Of a stretch of 64,000 nt of DNA, positions 1 through 7,029 are shown in pieces. The position numbers and the translations under genes were made by a program. Each line of letters starts with the position of its first letter. Position 1 is the stretch's first letter. Below the pieces are notes generated by a model, which saw only the letters and a program-made list of their open reading frames with translations, had not been told where the DNA came from and did no database searches. Origin of the DNA: Thalassomonas actiniarum (lineage in GTDB: Bacteria > Pseudomonadota > Gammaproteobacteria > Enterobacterales > Alteromonadaceae); NCBI RefSeq assembly GCF_000948975.2, contig NZ_CP059735.1, positions 6,260,603-6,324,602 of the forward strand, given 5' to 3'.

Positions 1-792
1 ACCCCCGCCAGCCGCCAGAAAGTCACCCGGTTATTAGCCGAGCTGCCCCCGGAGCACAGGAAAAAAATCGCCGCTTATGCCAAAGGCAAAGAAGGCACGC
101 AAGGCGATGACAATATCAGCTTTGCCGATAGCTGTTTATGGGCAGACGCCATTAAAAAAGATAAAGCTTTTGATGCCTTTAAACCCTGGCATTATTTGAA
201 TATCGACCGGGACATTGAAGTGATCACCCCGGATGCCTGCCAGGAGAATTGTGTAACCCGGGGGATCTTGTTTCACCAGCAGCACTTAACAAGTGCGAGC
301 GATAACTGGCAAAAGCTGCAGGCACTGATGTTTTTGGGTCACTGGCTCGGAGATATCCACCAGCCGCTGCATATCAGCTATGCCAGCGATCTTGGCGGCA
401 ACCGCAGTGAAATTAACTCAACGCTTGGAAAATGCAGCAGCATGCACTGGCTGTGGGATGACTGTTTACTGACTTATCCGGCAGAAAGCGAGCAGGCGCT
501 GGCGGCACATAAAAAAGCCTTATTGGCACAATTAAGCTCCCAATGGCAAAGCGCCCCTGTCGGCAATTGGCAAAAAACCGATGTCTGGCAATGGGCTACC
601 GAGTCACTACAGATAGCACGCCAGGAAGACGTCGGTTATTGCCGGTTAACCGGAGACAAGGAATGCAAACCTTATGGCAGTTGCAAGGTTACTATCGGGC
701 AGGATTACCAGATGAAATTTTCCCCTGTGCTGCAACAGCGTATCTTGCAGGCCGCAGTGCGCCTGAACGCTTTGCTGGAGCAGGCTTTATAA
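1..792 (+). CDS. S1/P1-type nuclease, 5'-truncated by window edge
   Basis: Zinc-dependent nuclease of the S1/P1 family, usually secreted, cleaving single-stranded nucleic acid and often also removing 3' phosphate. The reading frame is open from base 1, so the gene starts outside the window; 263 residues are visible. Zinc-ligand signatures occur in family order: WAD near visible residue 47, WHYLN near 63, the GHWLGDIHQPLH block near 113-125 with its H, D and H ligands, and HWLWDD near 148. DLGGN follows the QPLH block, as is usual. The signal peptide and the N-terminal tryptophan that normally ligates zinc lie upstream and cannot be checked. The downstream gene is convergent and starts its stop 10 bp away, and no hairpin is visible between them. 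Family assignment is firm; substrate is unknown. Confidence 0.93.
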   Translation, partial: TPASRQKVTRLLAELPPEHRKKIAAYAKGKEGTQGDDNISFADSCLWADAIKKDKAFDAFKPWHYLNIDRDIEVITPDACQENCVTRGILFHQQHLTSASDNWQKLQALMFLGHWLGDIHQPLHISYASDLGGNRSEINSTLGKCSSMHWLWDDCLLTYPAESEQALAAHKKALLAQLSSQWQSAPVGNWQKTDVWQWATESLQIARQEDVGYCRLTGDKECKPYGSCKVTIGQDYQMKFSPVLQQRILQAAVRLNALLEQAL

Positions 793-802
793 GCCTGCGC
801 GC

Positions 803-2101
803 TTAATCCTGTTCCTTTTCTTGTGAAGAGTCTTGTGAAGGAGTGAGTGACTGCTGTTGCTGCTCCTGCAAGTGCGCCAGCTTATTCTTCGATTCAATCC
901 ACTGGGACATATACTGGGTGCTTCTGTGGTGATGAAAATTGAGCATGGCGCCGATAAAGTTTTGCTGGCGGTGCCCGTCTAAATCGTCACTGACTTGCGT
1001 TAATTTATCCGCCAGTGCGCTAAAGTGCTGCCGGCGGTCAAATAACTGCCGGGCATTTTCATGCCCCCGCTTACTGCTTTGCTGCCACAATGCTTGCTGC
1101 TGATATAACTCAACTGCAGCCTTGGCTATCGCCTCGGCGTCATTGGCGATAACCCCTCCCCATGCCTGCCCGGTTTGCATGCCTTCGGCGCCGACATCTG
1201 TGGTTACCGACGGGGTATTGCAAATCATCGCTTCCGCCAGCTTACCTTTAATCCCTGCGCCAAATCTTAGCGGCGCCAGACAAACCCGGGCGGACTGCAT
1301 TGCCTCTATGGCATCGTCAACCCAGCCTTTCACCAGAAAACCCGACTTCACATCGTGCAATGCCGTCGCTTTAGGGGGCGGGTAAGCACCGTATATATAC
1401 AAGTGCGCTGTTGGCAAGGCTTTACGAATTAACGGCCAAACCTGCTGTTTTAACCACAATACCGCATCCCAGTTTGGGGCATGACGAAAATTACCGATAG
1501 AGATAAAACCCTGGCGCTGTTCGTAATCCGGGTTATCCAGCGACAATGCTTGTTGTTCCAGCATAAACGGACTGTAGTGCAGTAACTGCCGGTCTACCTT
1601 ATGTAACCGGGTTAATAAATTTATTTCCTCTTGGGAAATCATCAGGCTGAGATCACAGCGGAAAATAGCCGCAACTTCCCGCTTTGCCAGATCCGAGTGA
1701 TAATCTTGCGGCAAAACTTCACGCTGCGCCTTATGGGCTTGATGCCGGGCATGACGCAAAAATTGCAGATCTTCGGTATCAAGTATGGTCATGGCCTGCG
1801 GGCATTGCTGGCGCACCCGCCAGCCAAACTGCTCTTCCATCATAAAGCGGTCAAAAACCACCATATCCGGCTGTAGCTGTTCAATATAAGCATCAAAACT
1901 TTGGCAATTTAAACTGATGTCCTGGCTGTCGACGCCACAGGCGGCCAGATCCACCATATGTTCGGTGCGCTGCGCCGGACTGGTAAAGGTAACAGACCAC
2001 TGTTGAGCCTTGAAAAACTCGATTAATTGCATCATACGGCTACCGGCGGCAGAAGAATTCGGCTCGGGCCAGACATAACCTATGATCAAAACATGCTTCA
2101 T
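803..2101 (-). CDS. Glycosyltransferase, GT4-like (GT-B fold)
   Basis: Predicted cytosolic sugar transferase of 432 residues. The N-terminal half begins with a short beta strand and VWPEPNSSAAGSRM, as in GT-B enzymes acting on nucleotide-sugar donors. The C-terminal half (about residues 200-340) carries the donor-binding region: SIGNFRHAPNWDAV, then APLRFGAGIKGKLAEAM, whose KLAEAM glutamate corresponds to the conserved E of the E-x7-E motif, followed by TTDVGAEGM. The last 70 residues are Gln/Ser rich and probably a tail outside the fold. No polysaccharide cluster surrounds it, so the acceptor cannot be guessed. The gene is alone on its strand; a leftward accessory island begins upstream. Family call is good, pathway unknown. 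Confidence 0.85.
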   Translation of the reverse strand: MKHVLIIGYVWPEPNSSAAGSRMMQLIEFFKAQQWSVTFTSPAQRTEHMVDLAACGVDSQDISLNCQSFDAYIEQLQPDMVVFDRFMMEEQFGWRVRQQCPQAMTILDTEDLQFLRHARHQAHKAQREVLPQDYHSDLAKREVAAIFRCDLSLMISQEEINLLTRLHKVDRQLLHYSPFMLEQQALSLDNPDYEQRQGFISIGNFRHAPNWDAVLWLKQQVWPLIRKALPTAHLYIYGAYPPPKATALHDVKSGFLVKGWVDDAIEAMQSARVCLAPLRFGAGIKGKLAEAMICNTPSVTTDVGAEGMQTGQAWGGVIANDAEAIAKAAVELYQQQALWQQSSKRGHENARQLFDRRQHFSALADKLTQVSDDLDGHRQQNFIGAMLNFHHHRSTQYMSQWIESKNKLAHLQEQQQQSLTPSQDSSQEKEQD

Positions 2102-2291
2102 GAAAACTAACTTTATAACAGAAGAAAAAACAGGGGGGATTATACGGAAATAACGTAAAGGGTACGAGATGAAAATGAAGCGGTTAAGCCAGGCGATGTC
2201 AGCGACACGCTTTCTGTCCTGATGATGGTGTCTGGTAACTTGTTCAATATTTCAGGATAAACATTGAGTAAATTTACGGGCAACAAATGAA

Positions 2292-2309
2292 GAGGGGCAC
2301 ATGCCCCTC
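2292..2309 (-). terminator. Hairpin downstream of the cupin gene
   Basis: An 8-bp perfect stem (GAGGGGCA and TGCCCCTC, 2-nt centre) lies 17 bp past the cupin stop. On the minus strand it is followed by TTCATTTG, a weak T-rich tract. The two-base centre is too small for a real loop, so the effective stem is shorter. Plausible but weak terminator. Confidence 0.4.
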
Positions 2310-2325
2310 CATTTGAACCTGGGTG

Positions 2326-2721
2326 CTATTTTTGCGGGTGAGGGAAGAAATCCATTGGCCCCTCCCATTGAATAAACAGAACTGTTGGCTCATCGGTGGG
2401 AAACGAGTAATTATGCAGTTTTCCGCCTGGTTGATACCAGTAGTCTCCCGGGTTTTGCAGTGGTACCTCAGCTTCACTTTCGCCCGCAACATAGTGCTTT
2501 GATGCACCGGTTACGACCATACCGTGGTATCCATGTGTATGTGTGTGCATGACACCGGGGAAGTTTGCAGGGAACTTCATCACAACGTAAGGTCTCTTCA
2601 TTGGCTTTCCTTTCAAGACGGCCAGTTCGTAGGGCGCCCCTTCAATTTTTGAAATTTAACCTGTTGCCATTGCCCCCTGTACTGGAAAAATTGTTGCCGC
2701 TGCTACAAAAGCACTAGTTGA
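2326..2721 (-). pseudogene. Secreted cupin (DUF4437-like), interrupted by an in-frame stop
   Basis: The readable 3' part (2326-2616, TTG possible start; ATG at 2601) encodes a small cupin barrel with the metal-binding cluster HTHTHGYHG, then YWYQPGGKLHNY. Extending the same frame upstream past TTG gives IEGAPYELAVLKG, which resembles the strand that normally precedes the barrel. A TAA at 2656-2658 interrupts it. Upstream of the TAA, still in frame, is a hydrophobic segment ending AFVAAATIFPVQGAMA that looks like a signal peptide with an Ala-x-Ala cleavage site. A further in-frame TAG lies at 2722-2724. The simplest reading is a secreted cupin whose leader has been cut off by nonsense mutation. 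A short cytosolic protein could still be made from TTG or ATG, but neither has a strong ribosome site. It is divergent from the MarR gene at 2913. Confidence 0.6.
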
Positions 2722-2821
2722 CTAAATAACGTGAACCAATTTAAATTAAACAGTTATATTTCCTTTTGTTAGGATTGTTCAGGGTGGTCCGAAATAATCA
2801 CTAGACTTTTTTACCACCAAC

Positions 2822-2865
2822 TACATGCACCCGCATGTACAACCGTACAATAGGTGCACTTGCAT
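2822..2865. promoter_or_regulatory. Operator-like palindromes between cupin and marR
   Basis: Two copies of a 15-bp box lie in the divergent promoter region. One is ATGCACCCGCATGTA at 2825-2839, which also forms the dyad TACATGC/GCATGTA at 2822-2828 and 2833-2839. The other, on the minus strand, is ATGCAAGTGCACCTA at 2851-2865. The same box occurs three times upstream of the hydrolase gene at 4581-5447. MarR proteins usually bind such dyads in their own promoters, so this is the likely site of the regulator encoded at 2913. Binding itself is inference. Confidence 0.65.
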
Positions 2866-2912
2866 TTAGTGTCAAGTGTCGTAAGAGAAACCAACTATCG
2901 TAAGTTAAACTA

Positions 2913-3359
2913 ATGTCGAAAGAACCTGAAGAATATGTTGTTGATGCTTGGATCGCGTTATTGCGGGGGAAAGAGCACGCCCTCGATCATGTAGAGAAGT
3001 CTTTTAAGAAAAATGGCTTGCCACCATTTTTTTGGTACGATGTTTTATGGGAGTTAGATAAAGCCGGAGAAAAAGGTCTCAGACCCTATGAAATAGAGCA
3101 AGGAATGCTGTTACCTCAATATGGCCTTTCCAGACTTTTGGCAAGAATGGATAAGGCAGGTTACGTTGAAAGAACCCCCTCACCTGTCGACGGGCGCGGT
3201 CAGCAAGTTACTATTACAAAACAAGGTAGCGAGACTCGCAAAAATATGTGGGAAGTCTATGCAAAAGGAATTCAGTCAACCATTGGAGATAATTTTAACG
3301 AAGAAGAATGCCGAACGATTCATAAGCTCCTGACCAGGCTGCATCGTCAAAAAGCGTAA
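2913..3359 (+). CDS. MarR-family transcriptional regulator
   Basis: 148-residue winged-helix repressor. Helical dimerisation segments flank a DNA-binding domain: LRPYEIEQGMLLPQYGLSR (about residues 58-76) is the helix-turn-helix region, and the wing is SPVDGRGQQVTITKQG (about 91-106), with the conserved D-x-R-x3-V-x-IT pattern of MarR wings. The short N-terminal part ends in KNGLPPFFWYDVLWEL. The gene is divergent from the broken cupin, and the intervening region holds palindromic boxes shared with the hydrolase promoter at 5491-5562. A clearly homologous dead gene sits at 5584. It may therefore control both loci; ligand unknown. The GC content appears lower than in the flanking housekeeping genes, consistent with acquisition. 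Confidence 0.9.
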   Translation: MSKEPEEYVVDAWIALLRGKEHALDHVEKSFKKNGLPPFFWYDVLWELDKAGEKGLRPYEIEQGMLLPQYGLSRLLARMDKAGYVERTPSPVDGRGQQVTITKQGSETRKNMWEVYAKGIQSTIGDNFNEEECRTIHKLLTRLHRQKA

Positions 3360-3401
3360 ATGTCATAAAAGAGTATGTTATTGTGTAAACTCATTAGCCC
3401 C

Positions 3402-3442
3402 GAGCTGACAGTAGCGATTGAAAAACGTGTAACTGTCAGCTC
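3402..3442. repeat. 11-bp perfect inverted repeat in a gene-poor gap
   Basis: GAGCTGACAGT at 3402-3412 pairs with ACTGTCAGCTC at 3432-3442 around a 19-nt loop. It lies in the 228-bp gap between the convergent MarR and VOC genes. No T-run follows on either strand, so it is not a standard terminator. The rest of the gap (3360-3587) holds no gene I can support. Confidence 0.6.
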
Positions 3443-3587
3443 AGGACTAAAGCACTACAGTAATAGATGGCTTCAACTAGACCCGGCGGACGCTCTTGAG
3501 CTGCGAGTAACAGATGCTCAATCATTGACTTGCCAATACCTGGGCCAATACATGAAGTTAATAAGCTTAACGGGTTAAATATCCATG

Positions 3588-3956
3588 CTACATTACACAG
3601 AAAAAGTTAAGTTTATTGCCATCCAGATCACGAAAATAGCCCCCGTAAAAATTTTCCCCTCTTTTCCCCGGGCTGCCTTCGTCGGTAGCACCAAGCTCTA
3701 TAGCTTTAGCATGTAATGTGTCGACTTGCTGGGGGCTTTCTACAACGAGCGCAACCATAACACCATTGCCAATCGTTGCAGCATCGCCGTTAAAAGGTTT
3801 AGTTATGGATAATTTCGGTTGATCTGGAGCAACAGCCCAGGAAATAAAGCTTTCGAATTCCATAAATCTTGTAGCGCCAATTTCTGACAGTAATTCGTCA
3901 TAAAAATGGGCGCCTTTTTGTAAATCGTTTGTGCCTAACGTTACGTATCCAATCAT
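3588..3956 (-). CDS. VOC-family (glyoxalase/bleomycin-resistance fold) protein
   Basis: 122-residue single-domain vicinal-oxygen-chelate protein. It opens with IGYVTLGTNDLQKGAHFYDELL, the usual first beta-alpha-beta unit, and ends with GENFYGGYFRDLDGNKLNFFCV, the usual last strands with a D-x-DGNK turn. Members of this fold act as dioxygenases, lyases, isomerases or antibiotic-binding proteins, and sequence alone does not tell which. A first metal ligand (His in most members) is not evident in the opening strand, where T7 or N9 sits instead, so metal binding is doubtful. It is followed upstream on the same strand by a DUF1330 gene 44 bp away. Such small proteins are common cargo of integron cassettes, which fits the recombinase scrap at 5836. 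Confidence 0.85.
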   Translation of the reverse strand: MIGYVTLGTNDLQKGAHFYDELLSEIGATRFMEFESFISWAVAPDQPKLSITKPFNGDAATIGNGVMVALVVESPQQVDTLHAKAIELGATDEGSPGKRGENFYGGYFRDLDGNKLNFFCVM

Positions 3957-4000
3957 TTTATAAGCCTCTATGTGTTTTACCGTGTTTAAGTTATAACCAA

Positions 4001-4315
4001 TTATCGGGAAAATCCAAGGGTAAAATTAGGCTTAAGAATGGCTGTGCGCATTTCGATGATCTCTTGATACTCGTTGCAACTCCAAAAGTCCTCCAGGTGT
4101 TGGCGGGAAGGAAATTGGATCATGCTCAGTCCGACATCTGCCGGCCATTCGCCCTCGAATATTGACATGTCGGAAGCTTTTGCACCCGCTATAAGCAACT
4201 CGCCTCCAAACTTTTCTAATATGATATTCGAGGCGCGGGCATATGCGCCAAAACCCTTCATGTTATCTGTTTCGATAAAGCTGAAAAGTAGATAGGCGGC
4301 TTTATTATTGATCAT
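4001..4315 (-). CDS. DUF1330-like small protein
   Basis: 104-residue protein with the dimeric alpha/beta ferredoxin-like pattern of DUF1330: AAYLLFSFIETDN at the start, a middle GGELLIAGAKASDMSIFEGEWP, and a final FPSRQHLEDFWSCNEYQEIIEMRTA helix region. DUF1330 proteins have no assigned biochemical role. The gene is cytosolic, with no signal peptide. It lies upstream of the VOC gene on the same strand and could be co-transcribed with it. The 265-bp gap to the next gene (4316-4580) contains only a 6-bp CCCTCA/TGAGGG dyad near 4354-4377, with no further gene. Assignment is by overall pattern rather than catalytic residues. Confidence 0.75.
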   Translation of the reverse strand: MINNKAAYLLFSFIETDNMKGFGAYARASNIILEKFGGELLIAGAKASDMSIFEGEWPADVGLSMIQFPSRQHLEDFWSCNEYQEIIEMRTAILKPNFTLGFSR

Positions 4316-4580
4316 TCGGTTTCCCTTATTTATATCGTTAAAAAATCCCCCCTCAACCTATTGATAATGAGGGACGCAAGTTGCCAGCAAGGTATATGAA
4401 AATTTACTTCAATGATTGAACGGCAAAGCTGCTGCGGCTGTGCAGGTAAAAGCGCACTGCAATAGCTCGAAAAATTTCTCTATCAACGCCAGTATCCAGG
4501 GCGGTAAAAATGAGCCTAATTGCTTACGCATATAAGCTCATGAGTGTTTCGCCCTTAATCGCTTAATTTAGCTTATGGTT

Positions 4581-5447
4581 TTATCCACCATGGAAAATTG
4601 AATAAACCATACGTTCAACATGTGCAGCGAGATCATTGTAGTTTCCCAAATCTTTATATTTTGGCAGTTTCACCTGCTTTGGCAGCGTATTTACAACAGC
4701 CATAGTTGCCGCAAAACTTTCTTTCATTGCCGCTTGTAAAATTGGCTCAACCGCATCAAACAAGTCGTTATAGAAATCAGCAGCCAATTCAAGGTGTTTT
4801 GGGCTTATGTCTGCTGAGTGCGTTGTAATTGCATACTTAGGTTTATATGCAACAAGTGCGTTAAGCAGTTTTCGGATACCTAAGTGGTTTGAATCGGCAA
4901 TAAAAGCGCCTTGTGTAATCGATCCGGCTTCATACAAGTCGGCTGAGTAAACCACGCTTTCTTTTGGCAGGTGCACAGCAAGCATGCCAACACCATCAGC
5001 AGCACCATAGTGTAAAAGGTTGACCTTTGTCTTCCCGAGCACCAAGGTTGTTTTATCTCCTACATAATGATGCACTTCTTTTGGTGCTTGCCCTGTCACA
5101 TCCAAACGAAAAACCGGCTTAGTTGCATTGTGTGCATAGATTTCGGCGTTTGGGAAAACCTCTGTACCGCCAACGTGATCATAGTGTTCATGTGATAGCA
5201 CAATCTTAGTCACCGGAAGGTTTGTCAATTTTGTAATTTCCGACTTGAGCAAAGCCGCCCGGCCCGTATTTGCCGGATCTGTGATCAGAACCCCTTTATC
5301 ACCAATGACTACTATTGACTGGTAGTGGTACAGAAAGAGCGAATAAACATTATCCGATAGTTTTTGAATTCCAGCTTCTTGTGCCGATAGCTGAGCTCCG
5401 AACGACAAAGTAAAAATAATTAAAACAATGTGTGTTATGTGTTTCAT
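4581..5447 (-). CDS. Secreted MBL-fold metallohydrolase
   Basis: 288-residue metallo-beta-lactamase-fold hydrolase with a signal peptide (MKHITHIVLIIFTLSFGAQ..SAQ, cleavage near residue 22), so periplasmic or exported. The metal signature SHEHYDHVGG (about residues 105-114) gives the H-x-H-x-DH zinc ligands. Later ligands are plausible at LLHYGAADG (about 164-172), VVYSADLYEAG (about 187-197) and TTHSAD (about 231-236). The fold covers lactamases, lactonases and sulfatases, and the sequence does not settle which; a true beta-lactamase role should not be assumed. Its promoter region carries three boxes of the operator also found near marR (2822-2865). The divergent gene there is a dead MarR paralogue. 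Confidence 0.88.
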   Translation of the reverse strand: MKHITHIVLIIFTLSFGAQLSAQEAGIQKLSDNVYSLFLYHYQSIVVIGDKGVLITDPANTGRAALLKSEITKLTNLPVTKIVLSHEHYDHVGGTEVFPNAEIYAHNATKPVFRLDVTGQAPKEVHHYVGDKTTLVLGKTKVNLLHYGAADGVGMLAVHLPKESVVYSADLYEAGSITQGAFIADSNHLGIRKLLNALVAYKPKYAITTHSADISPKHLELAADFYNDLFDAVEPILQAAMKESFAATMAVVNTLPKQVKLPKYKDLGNYNDLAAHVERMVYSIFHGG

Positions 5448-5490
5448 GATTAATCCTCAAATCACTAGATTGATAGAACCTAGCTCGTAG

Positions 5491-5562
5491 ATGCAAGTGC
5501 ATGTATAACCGCAATATACATGCACTTGCATTCATAGACAAATAAATATGCATGCGCATTTA
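5491..5562. promoter_or_regulatory. Large palindromic operator upstream of the MBL gene
   Basis: A 16-bp perfect inverted repeat, ATGCAAGTGCATGTAT at 5491-5506 and its complement at 5516-5531, encloses a 9-nt spacer. A third related box, ATGCATGCGCATTTA, lies at 5548-5562. Each arm contains the smaller dyad TGCA-NN-TGCA. The same 15-bp box occurs twice at 2825-2865 upstream of the intact marR. The position between the hydrolase start and the dead MarR gene suggests an operator for a MarR protein. Confidence 0.75.
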
Positions 5563-5583
5563 CATTGTTTGGCTGATCTCTAC

Positions 5584-5842
5584 ATGACTCTCGAACCGAA
5601 AGCTCATGTTCTGAAAGCTTGGCGTTCTTCAATAAGCACTCAGGACTCCGTCCTTAACTTTGTCGAAAATGCTCTGAAAGCGAATGGATTACCTCCATTT
5701 TCATGGTAGGACGTTTTATTTAAACGAGAGAAAGCCGGCCATAAAGGGCTTTGTCGCCATGAGCTGAGAAAAGGCTCATTGATACTTAGTACGGACTTTC
5801 CAGATTATTAAGGCGAATGGAGAAAAAGTTTACCTAAAGCGA
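5584..5842 (+). pseudogene. Dead MarR-family paralogue
   Basis: From ATG 5584 the frame gives an N-terminus like the regulator at 2913, including NALKANGLPPFSW, then TAG at 5707-5709 exactly where the intact paralogue has the tyrosine of FFWYDVL. After the stop the frame continues DVLFKREKAGHKGL, matching DVLWELDKAGEKGL. A frameshift near 5790 then moves the homology to another frame, YGLSRLLRRMEKK against YGLSRLLARMDKA. Similarity ends near 5842, where recombinase-like sequence begins. At least one nonsense mutation, a frameshift and loss of the 3' third make a functional product impossible. It is divergent from the hydrolase gene, repeating the enzyme/regulator arrangement at 2326-3359. Confidence 0.85.
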
Positions 5843-5968
5843 TGAGAGAAAGTGGTATTAGCAAGTACCCTGCTGCCCATACGCTTCGTCATCCATTTGC
5901 AACATAACATTTACTTAACAACGCAGATATTCGAACCGTTCAGGGTTTTCTGAGAGGTGATACCAATT
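5836..5968 (+). pseudogene. 3' scrap of an integron-type tyrosine recombinase
   Basis: One frame reads KAMRESGISKYPAAHTLRH, then PFAT, a TAA at 5914-5916, then HLLNNADIRTVQ. This is the catalytic box II region of tyrosine recombinases (HTLRHSFATHLL...DIRTVQELLGH). The wording, with GI.K before HTLRH and DIRTVQ after, is closest to integron integrases in my recollection, more so than XerC or XerD. Only about 45 codons remain, with a stop codon inserted in box II and Ser changed to Pro after LRH. The active-site tyrosine region is missing or unrecognisable. The 5' part is replaced by the dead MarR gene. The remainder to 6060 is AT-rich with nothing identifiable. Confidence 0.7.
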
Positions 5969-6073
5969 TTATTAAGCTTTAGAATTTAAATCAGGTAGTT
6001 GAAGTTAAGACTTGTTCAGATAGTGCCATACAGCCTATATACCGGCACGCCATGACATCCTGTATATAAAAAA

Positions 6074-6103
6074 AGCCAAAGCGGATCGTCACCCCCTTTG
6101 GCT
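6074..6103 (-). terminator. Rho-independent terminator of fkpA
   Basis: Stem AGCCAAAG (6074-6081) with CTTTGGCT (6096-6103). Read on the minus strand it is followed by a run of T (complement of the A-run at 6068-6074). It lies about 70 bp past the fkpA stop. Confidence 0.8.
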
Positions 6104-6171
6104 CTCATATGCTTCGCTTTATCGGCAAATAAACGGCCCGGCAATTATCCCGGCCGGTTATAGATCAGGGA

Positions 6172-6933
6172 TTACTCTGATTTATCGCCAACTTCAGCCG
6201 GTTGCTCAGCTTTTTGAATTTTCAATAATTCAATTTCAAATTCCAATACCGAGTTGCCCGGGATACGCGGTGGATTACCGACAGGACCGTAAGCTAAATC
6301 AGACGGGATAGTGAATTTATATTTAGAACCGACAGACATCAGTTGAACACCTTCGGTCCAGCCGCGGATCACGCGGTTTAACGGGAACACAGCCGGTTGG
6401 CCACGGTCATAAGAGCTATCGAAAGTCTCACCGTTTAAGAAAGTCCCTTTGTAGTGAACTTCTACGGTATCGGTTGCACTTGGTTTATCACCTGTACCTT
6501 CGGTGATCACTGAATACTGGATACCGGATTCAGTGGTTTTAACACCTTCTTTCTTACCGTTTTCTTCCAGGAACTTCTGTCCTTCCGCTAAACTGGCTTC
6601 GGCTTCTTGCTTAGCCATTTCCTGCTGTTTAGTTTTCATGGTTTGTTCAAGATTAGTCAGTAAAGCCTGGATCTCTTCTTTTTCGATCTGGGACTTGCCT
6701 TCAAGGCTGTCAACAAAACCTTTAACAATTAACTCTTTATCAAGTGAAAGGCCCATCTTGGTGTGCTCTTCCAGGTTGCGCTCCATATACATACCGATAG
6801 ACGCACCCAGACCGTAAGCCTGCTTTTGAATTTCAGTATCTAATACCGCGGCTTTTTCTTCTTGTTTTGCTTCCTGACATCCAAGCACAGAAACAAGTGC
6901 TATAGCCACCATAGTGGGTTTGAACAATTTCAT
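6172..6933 (-). CDS. fkpA: FKBP-type peptidyl-prolyl isomerase, lipoprotein (FkpA/Mip-like)
   Basis: Periplasmic proline isomerase and chaperone of 253 residues. The leader ends in VLGC (Cys about residue 19), a lipobox, so it is probably lipid-anchored, unlike soluble E. coli FkpA. Residues 35-130 form the helical dimerisation domain (KQAYGLGASIGMYMERN...). The C-terminal FKBP domain (about 135-245) has the usual pocket segments VEVHYKGTFLNGETFDSSYDR, FPLNRVIRGWTEGVQLM and SDLAYGP. The E. coli neighbourhood fkpA-slyX-yheV-yheS is preserved here, with fkpA divergent from a WD40 gene. The last 20 residues are an acidic tail. Confidence 0.93.
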   Translation of the reverse strand: MKLFKPTMVAIALVSVLGCQEAKQEEKAAVLDTEIQKQAYGLGASIGMYMERNLEEHTKMGLSLDKELIVKGFVDSLEGKSQIEKEEIQALLTNLEQTMKTKQQEMAKQEAEASLAEGQKFLEENGKKEGVKTTESGIQYSVITEGTGDKPSATDTVEVHYKGTFLNGETFDSSYDRGQPAVFPLNRVIRGWTEGVQLMSVGSKYKFTIPSDLAYGPVGNPPRIPGNSVLEFEIELLKIQKAEQPAEVGDKSE

Positions 6934-7029
6934 TTATTTCTCCATTTTTTTCACAGTTGGAGAATCGCCCCCAAGCCGCAGTTGAAATATTGTAAACAAT
7001 ACGATAAAAACGCTTTATACTAACGAGAA

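Noticed and set aside
3375-3578. A 67-codon open frame in the gap between marR and the VOC gene
   Set aside because: No ribosome site, no recognisable pattern, and it contains the 11-bp inverted repeat. Not supported as a gene.
2102-4580. attC-like sites (RYYYAAC...GTTRRRY) in the decayed island
   Set aside because: Isolated 7-mers fit by chance (for example GTTAAGC near 2184), but no pair with the spacing and stem of an attC was found by eye.
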